From Nocardioides sp. TRM66260-LWL (lineage in GTDB: Bacteria; Actinomycetota; Actinomycetes; Propionibacteriales; Nocardioidaceae): a stretch of DNA of 64,000 bases. Position 1 is the stretch's first letter. The number at the start of each line of letters is the position of its first letter. The notes below the pieces were generated by a model. That model had not been told where the DNA came from. It searched no databases and was given only the letters and a program-made list of their open reading frames with translations. The stretch is taken from positions 1,240,001 through 1,304,000 of the forward strand of contig NZ_JAIQZK010000001.1 in the NCBI RefSeq assembly GCF_020075545.1, read 5' to 3'. Position numbers and translations under genes: made by a program. Of the stretch, positions 51,259 to 59,261 are shown in pieces.

Positions 51259-51678
51259 ATGAGCACCTACACGCTCTCCGTCACCCTGGAGCGTCCCTAC
51301 GACGAGACGGTGGCGGCCGTGCGCGACGAGCTGGCGCGGGCCGGCTTCGGCGTCATCACCGAGATCGACCTCGCCGCGACGTTCAAGGCCAAGCTCGACG
51401 TCGACGTCGCGCCGCACCTGATCCTCGGCGCCTGCCGTCCCCAGCTCGCCCACCAGGCGCTGGCCGCCGATCCGTCGGTCGCCGCGATGCTGCCGTGCAA
51501 CGTCGTGGTCCGCTCCGCGGGCGAGGCGAGCACGGTCGTCGAGGCGTTCGACCCCGCGATGATGCCGCGCCTGCTCGACGAGCCGTCCGACGCCCTGCGC
51601 GCCGTGGCCGACGACGCCCGCGGTCGCCTCCAGGACGCCCTCGCGGGCCTCACGTCGGTGGGCGGAGGGCAGGCCTGA
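51259..51678 (+). CDS. DUF302 domain protein
   Basis: 139 residues. The DUF302 core covers about 5-125: YDETVAAVRDELARAGFGVI, TEIDLAATFKAKLDVDVAPH, LILGACRPQLAHQALAADPS, MLPCNVVVRSA. DUF302 proteins are frequent beside sulfur-oxidation and CsoR/CstR genes; the activity is not defined. The cysteines in GACRP and LPCNV are conserved in that family. Its stop overlaps the next start (TGATG). Confidence 0.9.
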   Translation: MSTYTLSVTLERPYDETVAAVRDELARAGFGVITEIDLAATFKAKLDVDVAPHLILGACRPQLAHQALAADPSVAAMLPCNVVVRSAGEASTVVEAFDPAMMPRLLDEPSDALRAVADDARGRLQDALAGLTSVGGGQA

Positions 51679-51944
51679 TGGACCTCGAGCCGACGGAGAT
51701 CAAGGCCATCATCACCCGCATGAAGCGGGCCAACGGCCACCTCGCCAGCGTCATCCGGATGATGGAGGAGGGCTCGGACTGCGAGTCGGTCCTCACCCAG
51801 CTCGCGGCCGTCAACAAGGCGCTCTCGCGCGCGGGCTACGCCATCGTCGCGACCGGGCTCCAGCAGTGCCTGGCCACCTCCGAGGACGGGCTCGACGGCG
51901 TGGACGTGAAGAAGATGGAGAAGCTCTTCCTGGCCCTCGCCTGA
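51678..51944 (+). CDS. CsoR/CstR-family repressor lacking the copper-binding histidine
   Basis: 88 residues of the four-helix CsoR/RcnR fold: MKRANGHLASVIRMMEEGSD, C35, LTQLAAVNKALSRAGYAIVA, C64. In copper-sensing CsoR the ligands are Cys, His and Cys; here the His position is G60. Two cysteines with no histidine is the pattern of persulfide sensors (CstR, SqrR-like). It likely represses its own operon through the palindrome at 51183-51198 and responds to sulfide or sulfane sulfur. That sensing role is inferred from residues. Confidence 0.87.
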   Translation: MDLEPTEIKAIITRMKRANGHLASVIRMMEEGSDCESVLTQLAAVNKALSRAGYAIVATGLQQCLATSEDGLDGVDVKKMEKLFLALA

Positions 51945-51950
51945 CCCATC

Positions 51951-51971
51951 GGGGCCGGGGACGAAGGCCCC
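51951..51971 (+). terminator. Hairpin terminator after the csoR-like gene
   Basis: GGGGCC and GGCCCC with a loop of nine bases, 7 bp past the stop at 51944. It also lies just past the stop of the truncated doc gene on the other strand. Confidence 0.55.
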
Positions 51972-51981
51972 GGAGCGCGTC

Positions 51982-52164
51982 TCACCGGCCCGGGCTCAGC
52001 AGCTCCTCGAGTCGTTCAGTGATCGCGTCGACCCCGTAGACGGTCTGCGCGGGACGATGGGCCGCGGACGCGAGGAGGCCCGGGTCGCGGACGACGACGT
52101 CCTCGCCGACTGCTGCTCGCGCGATCTCGAGCAGATCATCCAGGTCGAGGTGCTCGACCCTCAC
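51982..52164 (-). pseudogene. Truncated Doc/Fic-type toxin of a toxin-antitoxin module
   Basis: 60 residues match the N-terminal half of death-on-curing toxins: VEHLDLDDLLEIARAAVGED, VVVRDPGLLASAAHRPAQTV, YGVDAI. A Doc toxin needs about 120-130 residues, with the Fic motif HxFxxGNKR after this point. Here the frame ends after ELLSPGR, and no motif follows in any frame before the csoR terminator. The toxin is dead, or a shortened form with another use. Its GTG overlaps the antitoxin stop by 4 bp. Confidence 0.8.
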
Positions 52165-52358
52165 TCGCCGAGCCGGTCGAGGAGCGAGCGGTCCTCGGAG
52201 ACGATGCGGGCCAGCAGGGCATCACGACGCCGAGTGCGCTCCTGAGCGGCTCGGGTGGCGGCCTCCACGATGAAGGCGTGCTTGCTCACCCCCTCGCACT
52301 CGGCGGCGGCGGAGATCAGCGCGTCGGTCTGCGCGTCGAGTCGGAGCGTCATGGCCAC
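52161..52358 (-). CDS. Ribbon-helix-helix antitoxin
   Basis: 65 residues. MTLRLDAQTDALISAAAECE is the ribbon-helix part and GVSKHAFIVEAATRAAQERT the second helix, a CopG/Arc-like fold found in antitoxins of Doc-type toxins. The gene overlaps the truncated toxin by 4 bp and is preceded by a 16-bp inverted repeat (52372-52387), the expected autoregulatory operator. Start is the GTG at 52358 or the ATG at 52352. It seems intact although its toxin is not. Confidence 0.82.
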   Translation of the reverse strand: MAMTLRLDAQTDALISAAAECEGVSKHAFIVEAATRAAQERTRRRDALLARIVSEDRSLLDRLGE

Positions 52359-52371
52359 GGCACGAAGATGC

Positions 52372-52387
52372 CTCGCGATACCGCGAG
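52372..52387. promoter_or_regulatory. Inverted-repeat operator of the toxin-antitoxin locus
   Basis: CTCGCG-ATAC-CGCGAG, perfect 6-bp arms, 14-20 bp upstream of the antitoxin start. It is the likely site of antitoxin autorepression. Confidence 0.6.
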
Positions 52388-52553
52388 ATGTCACCCAGCC
52401 ACGCGAGACTCAGCCGCGGTCGCCGCTCCGTCTCACGGACGTGGATGTTGCTCGCGCATCCGCTCAGGCACGACGCACACGGACGCACCTCGGCGTTCGC
52501 CGACACGCCCTCGTCGCGAGCCGGATCCCGATCGTCGACCGGGGCCCAGGTCC

Positions 52554-53357
52554 TCAGCCGTAGGTGACCGTGAGCGTGCCGTCTGCAGCGGGATCGGGGC
52601 AGGTCGTCGGCACCGTGACGGTGCTCAGCCCCGTGCACGCCCCCGACAGCGTCGCGCGCGCGACGGTCTGGACGGCGAAGGTCGCGCCCGCGGGCAGGAC
52701 GACGTCGCTGAACCGTGGCGCGCGGGGCCCGTCGACCGTGGACGCCGCCGCCAGCGTGCGGGTGCGACCGTCGGGATCGACCAGCCAGACCTTGATCGGT
52801 CCGAAGGAGTTGTTCGCCTCGATCGTGATGGTCACGGTCGCCGACGGCCGGCAGCCGAGCGGCAGCGGGTAGTCGCCCTCGGAGGGCGATCCGAGCGGCA
52901 TCCGGACGACGGTGCCGGTGGCCGACGTGCCGAGGGAGCACGTGCTCCCCTCCACGGCCGGGCCGGTCGGGCCGATCGGTCCGGTCGCACCGTCCGCCCC
53001 CGCGGGTCCGGCAGGTCCGGCAGATCCGGTCGGACCCACGGCGCCCGTCGGCCCCGCGGGACCGACCGCTCCCGGCGCTCCGTCCACGCCGTCGACCCCG
53101 TCTGCTCCCGCAGGGCCCGCGGGGCCTGTCGGCCCGGCGGGGCCGGTGCGGCTCCAGCTCACCGTCCGCTCCGACGAGCGGCACCGCCCGGTCGGCGGCA
53201 GCCGCAAGGCGCCGGTCGACGAGCTCGCGCAGGCGGTGACGAAGGATGCTGGCGCCGCGCTGGTGGTGACGTACGAGAACCCGGCGCCCGCGGCGAGCGA
53301 GCCGGCGACGGCGCCGACGGCACCGGCCACGACGCTGGAGCGGAACTGGACGGACAC
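52554..53357 (-). CDS. Collagen-like repeat exported protein
   Basis: 267 residues. N-terminal signal or anchor ([19 protein letters not shown]), a short region with two cysteines, then about 22 G-x-y triplets at about 70-135 ([19 protein letters not shown] and so on). A C-terminal beta-rich domain of about 130 residues follows ([31 protein letters not shown]). Collagen-like repeats in bacteria form triple helices in surface structures. GTG at 53357 with GAGGGG upstream. The repeat region gives a deceptive long open frame on the opposite strand. Confidence 0.82.
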   Translation of the reverse strand: MSVQFRSSVVAGAVGAVAGSLAAGAGFSYVTTSAAPASFVTACASSSTGALRLPPTGRCRSSERTVSWSRTGPAGPTGPAGPAGADGVDGVDGAPGAVGPAGPTGAVGPTGSAGPAGPAGADGATGPIGPTGPAVEGSTCSLGTSATGTVVRMPLGSPSEGDYPLPLGCRPSATVTITIEANNSFGPIKVWLVDPDGRTRTLAAASTVDGPRAPRFSDVVLPAGATFAVQTVARATLSGACTGLSTVTVPTTCPDPAADGTLTVTYG

Positions 53358-53542
53358 GGCGCACCCCTCGGCTCGGCGAGGGAGGGCTCGAGGAGCGTAG
53401 GACGCGGCGCCGGGCGCTGCGCAAGACCGCGGCGGGCCGGGCTAGACCGGGCGCCGGGCCAGGAGATCGACGTCCGCCGACAGCGCAGCGAGGACGACCG
53501 TGACGCCCGGGGTCGCGCTGTCGGCGAGCGGGCCACGACCCG

Positions 53543-54319
53543 TCACTGCACCGGCAGCGTCACCGGCTTCGGCGGGGCGACGCCGACGGTCGACGCGAAC
53601 ACCAGGTCCACCGTCTTCGCGCCGGCCGGCACCCGGGCCGGGACGACGAGGGTCGGCGTCGCCTGCTCCTCGATCCGGTAGGGCACCTCGGCGAGCGCCC
53701 GGGTGCCGTCCATGACGGTCAGGGTGCCGGCACAGCCGCCCGCGCCCGCGCCGCAGCTCACCTGCACCGACGTGCGTCCGTCCGGGCCGACGGTCAGCGC
53801 CGTGCTGAGCGGCTGCAGCACCGAGGGGTACGTGACGCCGGTGGGGGTGTCGTCGCCCGCGGGGTCGAAGCAGGCGTCGAACTCGGCCACGGGGTTGGTG
53901 ACGGTGCGGCCCCGGACGTCCTCGATCGTGGCGAAGCCGACGAGCTTGCTCGGGCCGCTGACGGTGTAGCAGTCGTTGGCGTGCACGGCGACCTCGAACT
54001 TGCCGTAGCCCTCGGGTGGCATCGGCACCGCCGGGTCCGACCAGCCGACCAGGCACACCCAGTCGGAGCCGGCCCCGACGTCGGGCACGTCCGGGCCGCC
54101 GCGCTCGCACATGGCGGTCGGGTGCAGCGACGCCGCGGTGAGGCCACGACGGCCCAGCAGCTCCGCCTGGGCGAGGTACCGGTTCGCGAACGCCGCGGGC
54201 AGCGACCGCTCGAGCCGAGCCCGGGTGACGGTGCTGCCGCCGCCGATCGCGGTGGCGACGGCTCCGGCGGCCCCGACGACGGCCAGGCAGAGAGCGAGGG
54301 TGATCAGGATGCGGCGCAT
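53543..54319 (-). CDS. Membrane-anchored extracytoplasmic protein of an ABC transporter locus
   Basis: 258 residues. N-terminal hydrophobic anchor (about 3-24: ILITLALCLAVVGAAGAVAT), then an extracytoplasmic part with several cysteines (MCERGG, WVCLVGWSD, DCYTVSG, ACFDPAG, VSCGAGAGGCAG). No known domain was recognised. It starts 1 bp after the permease stop, so it is in the same operon and may be an accessory or sensor subunit of the ABC transporter. Confidence 0.72.
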   Translation of the reverse strand: MRRILITLALCLAVVGAAGAVATAIGGGSTVTRARLERSLPAAFANRYLAQAELLGRRGLTAASLHPTAMCERGGPDVPDVGAGSDWVCLVGWSDPAVPMPPEGYGKFEVAVHANDCYTVSGPSKLVGFATIEDVRGRTVTNPVAEFDACFDPAGDDTPTGVTYPSVLQPLSTALTVGPDGRTSVQVSCGAGAGGCAGTLTVMDGTRALAEVPYRIEEQATPTLVVPARVPAGAKTVDLVFASTVGVAPPKPVTLPVQ

Positions 54320-54320
54320 G

Positions 54321-55202
54321 TCAGCCTCCGGTGACGTCGCGACGGCGGACGAGGACGTAGGCGATCGCGAGCGCGGCGGCGGCCCACACGGCGCTGACCA
54401 CGAGGCCCTCCACGAGCGGACCGGTGAAGCGCGGCGCGGTGAGCAGGCCGTGCCAGGCCTCGAAGGGCGTGGTCGGCAGCACTGTGCGCAGCCCTTGGAG
54501 GCTGCCGAGCGCGCCGACCAGCTGCATCACCAGGCCCAGCGCGGCAGGCGCGGCGATGCCGGCGGCGCTGCTGCGGGTGGCCACCGAGATCAGCACCGCC
54601 AGCGCGGTGAAGGCCAGCAGCGGTGGCAGCGTGCTCGCCCAGGCCGCAGCGACCAGCACGAGCGCCTGCCCGTCGCCGATCGTCTGGCCGCTGAGGCCGG
54701 TGAGCGGAGCGCCGCCGCCGAGCAGCACGGACGACGCGATCGTCGCGGCCCCGAGCACCGCGAGCACGACCACCGCGAAGCCGGTGGCCGCGAGCACCTT
54801 GGCCCAGAAGAGCGTCGAGCGGCCGGTCGAGCGGGTCAGCACCGTCTTCCACGTGCCGTGCTGGTCCTCGCTGGAGAAGACGTCGCCGGCGACGATGGAG
54901 GTCAGCAGCGGCAGGGCCCACTGGCCCGCGAAGCCGAGGATCAGCAGGGCCAGCGACCAGCCGGACGTCGTCGCGTAGCGGCCGAAGAGGGTGTCCTTCG
55001 GCGGCTGCGACTGCGCGGAGATCGCCAGCGCCACCGGCACCGGCACGACGAGTGCCGCGAGCAGCACGACGCGGACGCGGAGCTGCGCGACGAGCTTGCG
55101 CACCTCCCAGGCGAGCACGGCGCCGAGACCGGCGGCACGTCCGGCGGGCCCGTGCGCCGGGCTCGTGGCCACGGTCGGCGTGGGGGCGGGCAGGGTCGTC
55201 AT
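54321..55202 (-). CDS. ABC-2 type transporter permease
   Basis: 293 residues with six predicted spans. The start VLAWEVRKLVAQLRVRVVLL and the interior VFSSEDQHGTWKTVLTRSTG, RSTLFWAKVLAATGFAVVVL are typical of ABC-2 family permeases, as is the large loop after the first helix. It forms the membrane part of an exporter with the ATPase at 55199-56194. ATG overlaps the ATPase stop by 4 bp. Substrate unknown; the layout resembles peptide- or drug-export loci. Confidence 0.9.
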   Translation of the reverse strand: MTTLPAPTPTVATSPAHGPAGRAAGLGAVLAWEVRKLVAQLRVRVVLLAALVVPVPVALAISAQSQPPKDTLFGRYATTSGWSLALLILGFAGQWALPLLTSIVAGDVFSSEDQHGTWKTVLTRSTGRSTLFWAKVLAATGFAVVVLAVLGAATIASSVLLGGGAPLTGLSGQTIGDGQALVLVAAAWASTLPPLLAFTALAVLISVATRSSAAGIAAPAALGLVMQLVGALGSLQGLRTVLPTTPFEAWHGLLTAPRFTGPLVEGLVVSAVWAAAALAIAYVLVRRRDVTGG

Positions 55203-56194
55203 CGGCGGGGTCCTCCGTCAGGACGGGCGCCGACGAGCGCCGGGTCGGCGTCGTCGGTCGGCGCGGTCTCGGACGCGCCGTCGGTGAGCATGAAGAAGAG
55301 CGCCTCGAGCGGCGTGCGGGTCGGGGTCAGCTCGCGCAGGCCGACGCCACCGCGCACCAGCGCGGCGACCAGCTCCGTGGCGACGCCCTCGGGCCCGACG
55401 ATCCGCAGGCCGGCGTCGTGACGCGAGACCTCCAGCCCGGGACGCTCACGCGCGAGGTCGTCGGCGAGCGCCAGCGCGCGCTCGTCGTCGTCGGTGCGCA
55501 GGAGGTGGCCGGGGTCCGGCGCCATCGCGCGCAGGTCGGCGATCGAGCCGTGGAAGCCGACCCGACCGTGGCTCATGATCGTCACGTGGTCGCAGATCTC
55601 CTCGACCTCGTCCATGTGGTGAGAGGAGAGCAGCACTGTCAGGCCGCCGTCGGCGAGCCGGCGCACCAGCGCCCGCATGTCGCGGATGCCGGCGGGGTCG
55701 AGGCCGTTGGCGGGCTCGTCGAGCACCAGCAGACGCGGCTCGCGCAGCAGCGACGCCGCGACCCCGAGCCGCTGCCGCATGCCGTACGACCAGCCGCCGA
55801 CGCGCCGGTCGGCGCGGTCGGCGAGGTCGACGACCTCCAGCACCTCCTCGATCAGCCCCGGACGAGCGCCTCCGTCGAGTCGCGCCAGGCCCCGGAGGTT
55901 CTGGCGGCCGGTCAGGTAGGGGTAGAACCGCGGGCTCTCGATGAACCCCGCGACCCCGTCGAGCGTGCGCACCCCGTGCTCGTCCCAGCTGCGCCCGAAG
56001 AGCCGGATGCTGCCGGCGTCCGGCCGGATCAGGCCGAAGAGCATCCGCAGCATCGTCGTCTTCCCGGCGCCGTTGGGCCCCAGCACGCCGTACACCTCGC
56101 CGGGCGCCACGCGGAGCGTCACGTCCACGACCGCGGGCACCGGGCCGAAGGACTTGCTCACCCCCCGGGCGTCGACCGCCAGCATCTCGTCCAT
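55199..56194 (-). CDS. ABC transporter ATP-binding protein
   Basis: 331 residues. Walker A GPNGAGKTT at about 39-47, signature WSYGMRQRLGVAA at about 134, Walker B LLVLDEPANGLDP, H-loop SSHHMDEVE, and a C-terminal extension of about 100 residues of the kind seen in drug and antibiotic exporters (ATP-binding protein of ABC-2 exporters). The ATG at 56194 is 7 nt after a TAGCGT -10 box, so the ATPase-permease genes have their own leaderless promoter, separate from the two-component genes upstream. Confidence 0.94.
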   Translation of the reverse strand: MDEMLAVDARGVSKSFGPVPAVVDVTLRVAPGEVYGVLGPNGAGKTTMLRMLFGLIRPDAGSIRLFGRSWDEHGVRTLDGVAGFIESPRFYPYLTGRQNLRGLARLDGGARPGLIEEVLEVVDLADRADRRVGGWSYGMRQRLGVAASLLREPRLLVLDEPANGLDPAGIRDMRALVRRLADGGLTVLLSSHHMDEVEEICDHVTIMSHGRVGFHGSIADLRAMAPDPGHLLRTDDDERALALADDLARERPGLEVSRHDAGLRIVGPEGVATELVAALVRGGVGLRELTPTRTPLEALFFMLTDGASETAPTDDADPALVGARPDGGPRR

Positions 56195-56201
56195 GGCGCG
56201 G

Positions 56202-56207
56202 ACGCTA
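56202..56207 (-). promoter_or_regulatory. -10 box TAGCGT for the ABC transporter operon, leaderless
   Basis: TAGCGT on the minus strand ends 7 nt before the ATG at 56194, in the 45-bp gap after the kinase gene. Confidence 0.55.
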
Positions 56208-56239
56208 GGTGGGCGCGCATGAAGGGACGATGAAGGCCG

Positions 56240-57616
56240 CTACGCCCCGGCGCGTGCGCGCGGCAGCAGCACCGTGACGACGGTCGCGTCGCCATGGCGG
56301 CAGGGGACGTCGACGGTCGTCGGGCCCGCGACCGCGACGTGGTGGACGCCGCCGCTGCACAGCCGCAGCCCTCCGCCCAGCCGCTCGACGAGCTCCGCGA
56401 CGATCGCCAGCCCGAGGCCCGCGCCGGGTCGGGAGCGCGCCTCAGGCGCCCGGTGGAACCGCTCGGTCGCGGCCGCGAGCAGTCCGGCGTCCATGCCCGG
56501 ACCCGCGTCCTCGACCGCGAGGACGGCGTGGTCGCCGACCGCGTCAAGGCGCACGACGACCGGTGCGGCGCCGTGCACGCGGGCGTTGCCGACCAGGTTC
56601 GCGACGATCCGCTCCACCTGCTCCGGCGGCGCGGCGACCAGCAGCGGGGCGTCCAGGCCCGCGTCGAGCAGCTCTCGCGCGACGGTCGCGACGACGGCGC
56701 GCAGATCGGTCGGGACGTCGCCGGCCGGGCGGACGTCGGTCGCGGTGCTCGCGTCGAGCAGCTCCTCGGCCAGGCGCGTGAGCCGGGCGAGGTCGACCTC
56801 GAGCTCGGCCAGCACCTCCTCGTGCTCGGCGACGCTGCGCGGCCGGCGCCGCGCCAGCTGCAGGCGCGAGCCGAGCAGAGCGAGAGGCGTGCGCAGCTCG
56901 TGACTGGCGTCCTGGACGAAGCGCCGCTCGCGGGTCAGGGCCGCCTCGAGCGCGTCGAGCATCGAGTTGAGCGTGCGTCCGAGACGCACCACCTCGTCCT
57001 CGCGGTCCTCGGGCACCTCCAGGCGCCGGTCGATGGCGCCGGCGGCGATGCTCGCCGCAGCCCGCCGGTAGCGCTCGACCGGCACGAGGGCCGCCCGCGC
57101 GAGCCGCTCCCCCACCAGGCAGGAGACGACGAGACACGCCACTCCGGCGATCGTCAGCTGGGCGAACAGCTCGCGGAGGGCCTCGTCCCGACCGTGGCGG
57201 GCGACCGCGACCACGAGCGTGCGTCCGGAGGCCAGCGGCTGCACCCGCACGCGGGTGGCCGCCGGGTCGGCGGGGAGCATCGGACCGACGTCCACCACGC
57301 CGGGTCGGGCGTCGCTCGGCGCCAGCGGAACGGCGGGCGCGCCACCGCCGCTCGCCTCGACGGCGCCCGCCGCATCGACCACCTGCCAGGGCAGCCCGGC
57401 CGCGTCGGCGGCCCGTCGATCGCGCACGCCGCCGTCGGCGCCGACCAGCGGCGTCAGCGCGGCGCAGGCGCGGTCGAGGTCGGCGTCCAGGCCGCGGTCG
57501 AGCGCGTACTCCACGCGCCAGTAGACGAAGGCGCCGCCGAGGCTCAGCACGACGAGCATGGCGACGGCGAACCCCGCGACCAGCCGGACCCGCAGCGGAA
57601 GCGCGCGCAGCCTCAC
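56240..57616 (-). CDS. Sensor histidine kinase
   Basis: 458 residues: membrane span about 13-33, extracytoplasmic sensor to about 150, second span about 155-175 (LFAQLTIAGVACLVVSCLVG), HAMP to about 225, phospho-histidine H239 in DASHELRTPLALL, HATPase with NLVGNARVHG, DAGPGMDAG and GLGLAIVAEL. The signal is unknown. Its GTG or ATG start overlaps the response regulator stop by 4 bp. It lies just upstream of the ABC transporter genes. Confidence 0.93.
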   Translation of the reverse strand: MRLRALPLRVRLVAGFAVAMLVVLSLGGAFVYWRVEYALDRGLDADLDRACAALTPLVGADGGVRDRRAADAAGLPWQVVDAAGAVEASGGGAPAVPLAPSDARPGVVDVGPMLPADPAATRVRVQPLASGRTLVVAVARHGRDEALRELFAQLTIAGVACLVVSCLVGERLARAALVPVERYRRAAASIAAGAIDRRLEVPEDREDEVVRLGRTLNSMLDALEAALTRERRFVQDASHELRTPLALLGSRLQLARRRPRSVAEHEEVLAELEVDLARLTRLAEELLDASTATDVRPAGDVPTDLRAVVATVARELLDAGLDAPLLVAAPPEQVERIVANLVGNARVHGAAPVVVRLDAVGDHAVLAVEDAGPGMDAGLLAAATERFHRAPEARSRPGAGLGLAIVAELVERLGGGLRLCSGGVHHVAVAGPTTVDVPCRHGDATVVTVLLPRARAGA

Positions 57617-58293
57617 CGATCGACCTCGACGCGGTACCCGGCGCCGCGCACGGTCACGATGGTGTCGGTGCCGAACGGACGGTCGATCTTGGCCCGGATC
57701 GTCGCGAGGTGGACGTCGATCACGTTGCTGCGCAGGTCGGTCTCCCCGTCCCAGACCTCGTCGAGGATGCGGAACCGGCTGACCACGCGACCGGCCTCCC
57801 GCAGCAGCAGGTGGAGGATGTCGAACTCGCGGGTCGAGAGCCGGATCTCCCGACCGTCGCGCCGCACCGTGCGGGCCGCTGGGTCCAGCCGCAGGCCGCG
57901 CACCTCGAGCGCCTCGTCGTCGGCGTCCGCGATCGAGCGCCGGTGCAGGGCGCGCAGGCGGGCGAGGAGCTCGTCGAGGTCGAACGGCTTGACGAGGTAG
58001 TCGTCCGCGCCGGCGTCCAGTCCGCTGATCCGGTCGGCGACCTCGCCGCGAGCGGTGAGCATGAGCACCGGCACCCGGACGCCCGCGCCGCGCAGCCGGC
58101 GCAGCACCCCGGCGCCGTCGAGCCCCGGCAGCATCCGATCGAGCAGGACGACGTCGGGCTCCTCGCCGCCGAGCAGCCGGTCGATCGCGACCAGCCCGTC
58201 GTGCTCGACCGTCGGCTGCCAGCCGACCTCGGCGATCGTCTGCGCGAGCACGGCGGCGAGACGGACGTCGTCCTCGACGACCAGCACCCTCAC
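57613..58293 (-). CDS. OmpR-family response regulator
   Basis: 226 residues: receiver with acceptor D52 in VVLLDRMLPGLDG and lysine in DYLVKPFDLDELLARL; OmpR winged helix with LSTREFDILHLLLREAGRVV, DLRSNVIDVHLATIRAKID and VRGAGYRVEVDR. Start GTG at 58293. It pairs with the kinase at 56240-57616 and probably controls the ABC transporter that follows. The tatA gene ends 34 bp upstream. Confidence 0.94.
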   Translation of the reverse strand: MRVLVVEDDVRLAAVLAQTIAEVGWQPTVEHDGLVAIDRLLGGEEPDVVLLDRMLPGLDGAGVLRRLRGAGVRVPVLMLTARGEVADRISGLDAGADDYLVKPFDLDELLARLRALHRRSIADADDEALEVRGLRLDPAARTVRRDGREIRLSTREFDILHLLLREAGRVVSRFRILDEVWDGETDLRSNVIDVHLATIRAKIDRPFGTDTIVTVRGAGYRVEVDR

Positions 58294-58327
58294 GCGTCCG
58301 CCGCCCGACGCGGGGCTCTGCGCGCGT

Positions 58328-58555
58328 TCAGACGCCCGGCGTCCCCGAGTCGGCGATCCGCGGGTCCGGCGTGCCGATCGGCCGCGCCGGTGCGTCGTCC
58401 TCGCGCAGGGCCTTGGCCTCGGCCTTGAAGATGCGCAGAGCCTGACCGCTGCTGCGCGCCAGGTCGGGCAGCTTGGACGCGCCGAAGACCAGCACGACGA
58501 TGGCCAGGATGACCAGCCACTCCGCGCCCTCGGGCATCATCAGCAACGGCGTCAC
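58328..58555 (-). CDS. tatA: TatA-family twin-arginine translocase component
   Basis: 75 residues from the GTG at 58555, which follows GGAGG by 7 nt. N-terminal membrane helix ([20 protein letters not shown]) with the FGASKLP hinge, then an amphipathic helix ([20 protein letters not shown]) and a polar tail. It could be TatA or TatE; no TatB or TatC is near, so it is a distant or extra copy. Confidence 0.9.
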   Translation of the reverse strand: MTPLLMMPEGAEWLVILAIVVLVFGASKLPDLARSSGQALRIFKAEAKALREDDAPARPIGTPDPRIADSGTPGV

Positions 58556-58663
58556 GGTGGGACCTCCTCGTCCGGGACGGCCCGCAAGGGGCCTCGCCTC
58601 CACGGTAGGGAGTCCACCTGCCACGGACCTGGCTGTCGGCCGAGCCGGGGGCCGCCCCGCGGA

Positions 58664-59053
58664 TCATGACCGGGTGCGCCGCCAGGCGAGCTCCTGGAGC
58701 TCCCAGGTGTTGCCGTCCGGATCGCTCAGGCTCGCCCCGCGGACCCCGCCACCGAGATCGTGCACCTCGCCGACGGCGACCCCGCGAGCCAGCAGCGCGG
58801 CGCGGATCTCGTCGAGGTCGTCGACGACCAGGTGGAGGCCGCGCTGGCTGCCGGGCGTGCCGCCGTACACCGGCAGGCCGGTGCCCAGCCCGATCGAGCA
58901 GGCCGATCCCGGCGGCGTCAGCTGGACGACGCGAACCCCGTCGGCGGGCCGCACGTCGTGGTCGAGCAGGAACCCCAGCCCATCGCGGTAGAAGGCGATC
59001 GCGGCGTCCACGTCGCTCACCGGCACCGGGACGAGCTCGAGCAGGAGGCGCAC
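58664..59053 (-). CDS. VOC family (glyoxalase-like) protein
   Basis: 129 residues: LELVPVPVSDVDAAIAFYRD, GLGFLLDHDVRPADGVRVVQ and GGGVRGASLSDPDGNTWELQ. Its resemblance is closer to the antibiotic-resistance or lyase-like VOC proteins than to glyoxalase I proper. Substrate unknown. The ATG at 59053 sits 3 bp after the stop of the small membrane protein gene upstream, so the two may be cotranscribed. Confidence 0.92.
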   Translation of the reverse strand: MRLLLELVPVPVSDVDAAIAFYRDGLGFLLDHDVRPADGVRVVQLTPPGSACSIGLGTGLPVYGGTPGSQRGLHLVVDDLDEIRAALLARGVAVGEVHDLGGGVRGASLSDPDGNTWELQELAWRRTRS

Positions 59054-59056
59054 GGG

Positions 59057-59248
59057 TCAGCGCCGCCGCTGCGCGACGGTGATGCCCAGGGCGACGGCGA
59101 GCCCGGCCAACAGCGAGCCGACGAAGGTCCAGCCCCGGCTGGTGTCGCCGCTCTCCCCCAGGTGGCCCATGCCGCCGAGGGCGAGGAACCCGCCGACCAC
59201 CAGCATCACGAGGGCCACCAGGAGGCCGAGGATCGCTCCGCGCGTCAT
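59057..59248 (-). CDS. Small membrane protein, hypothetical
   Basis: 63 residues with two hydrophobic segments (about 5-27, AILGLLVALVMLVVGGFLAL; about 40-57, FVGSLLAGLAVALGITVA) and a basic end (AQRRR). ATG at 59248, 7 nt after TAGGGT, so leaderless, which supports it as a real gene. Confidence 0.68.
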   Translation of the reverse strand: MTRGAILGLLVALVMLVVGGFLALGGMGHLGESGDTSRGWTFVGSLLAGLAVALGITVAQRRR

Positions 59249-59255
59249 GGCACCG

Positions 59256-59261
59256 ACCCTA
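59256..59261 (-). promoter_or_regulatory. -10 box TAGGGT, leaderless start at 59248
   Basis: TAGGGT on the minus strand ends 7 nt before the ATG. Confidence 0.6.

Noticed and set aside
52912..53681. Opposite-strand proline-rich repeats near the collagen-like gene
   Set aside because: They are the reverse complement of the G-x-y triplets, so the collagen-like frame on the minus strand explains them.
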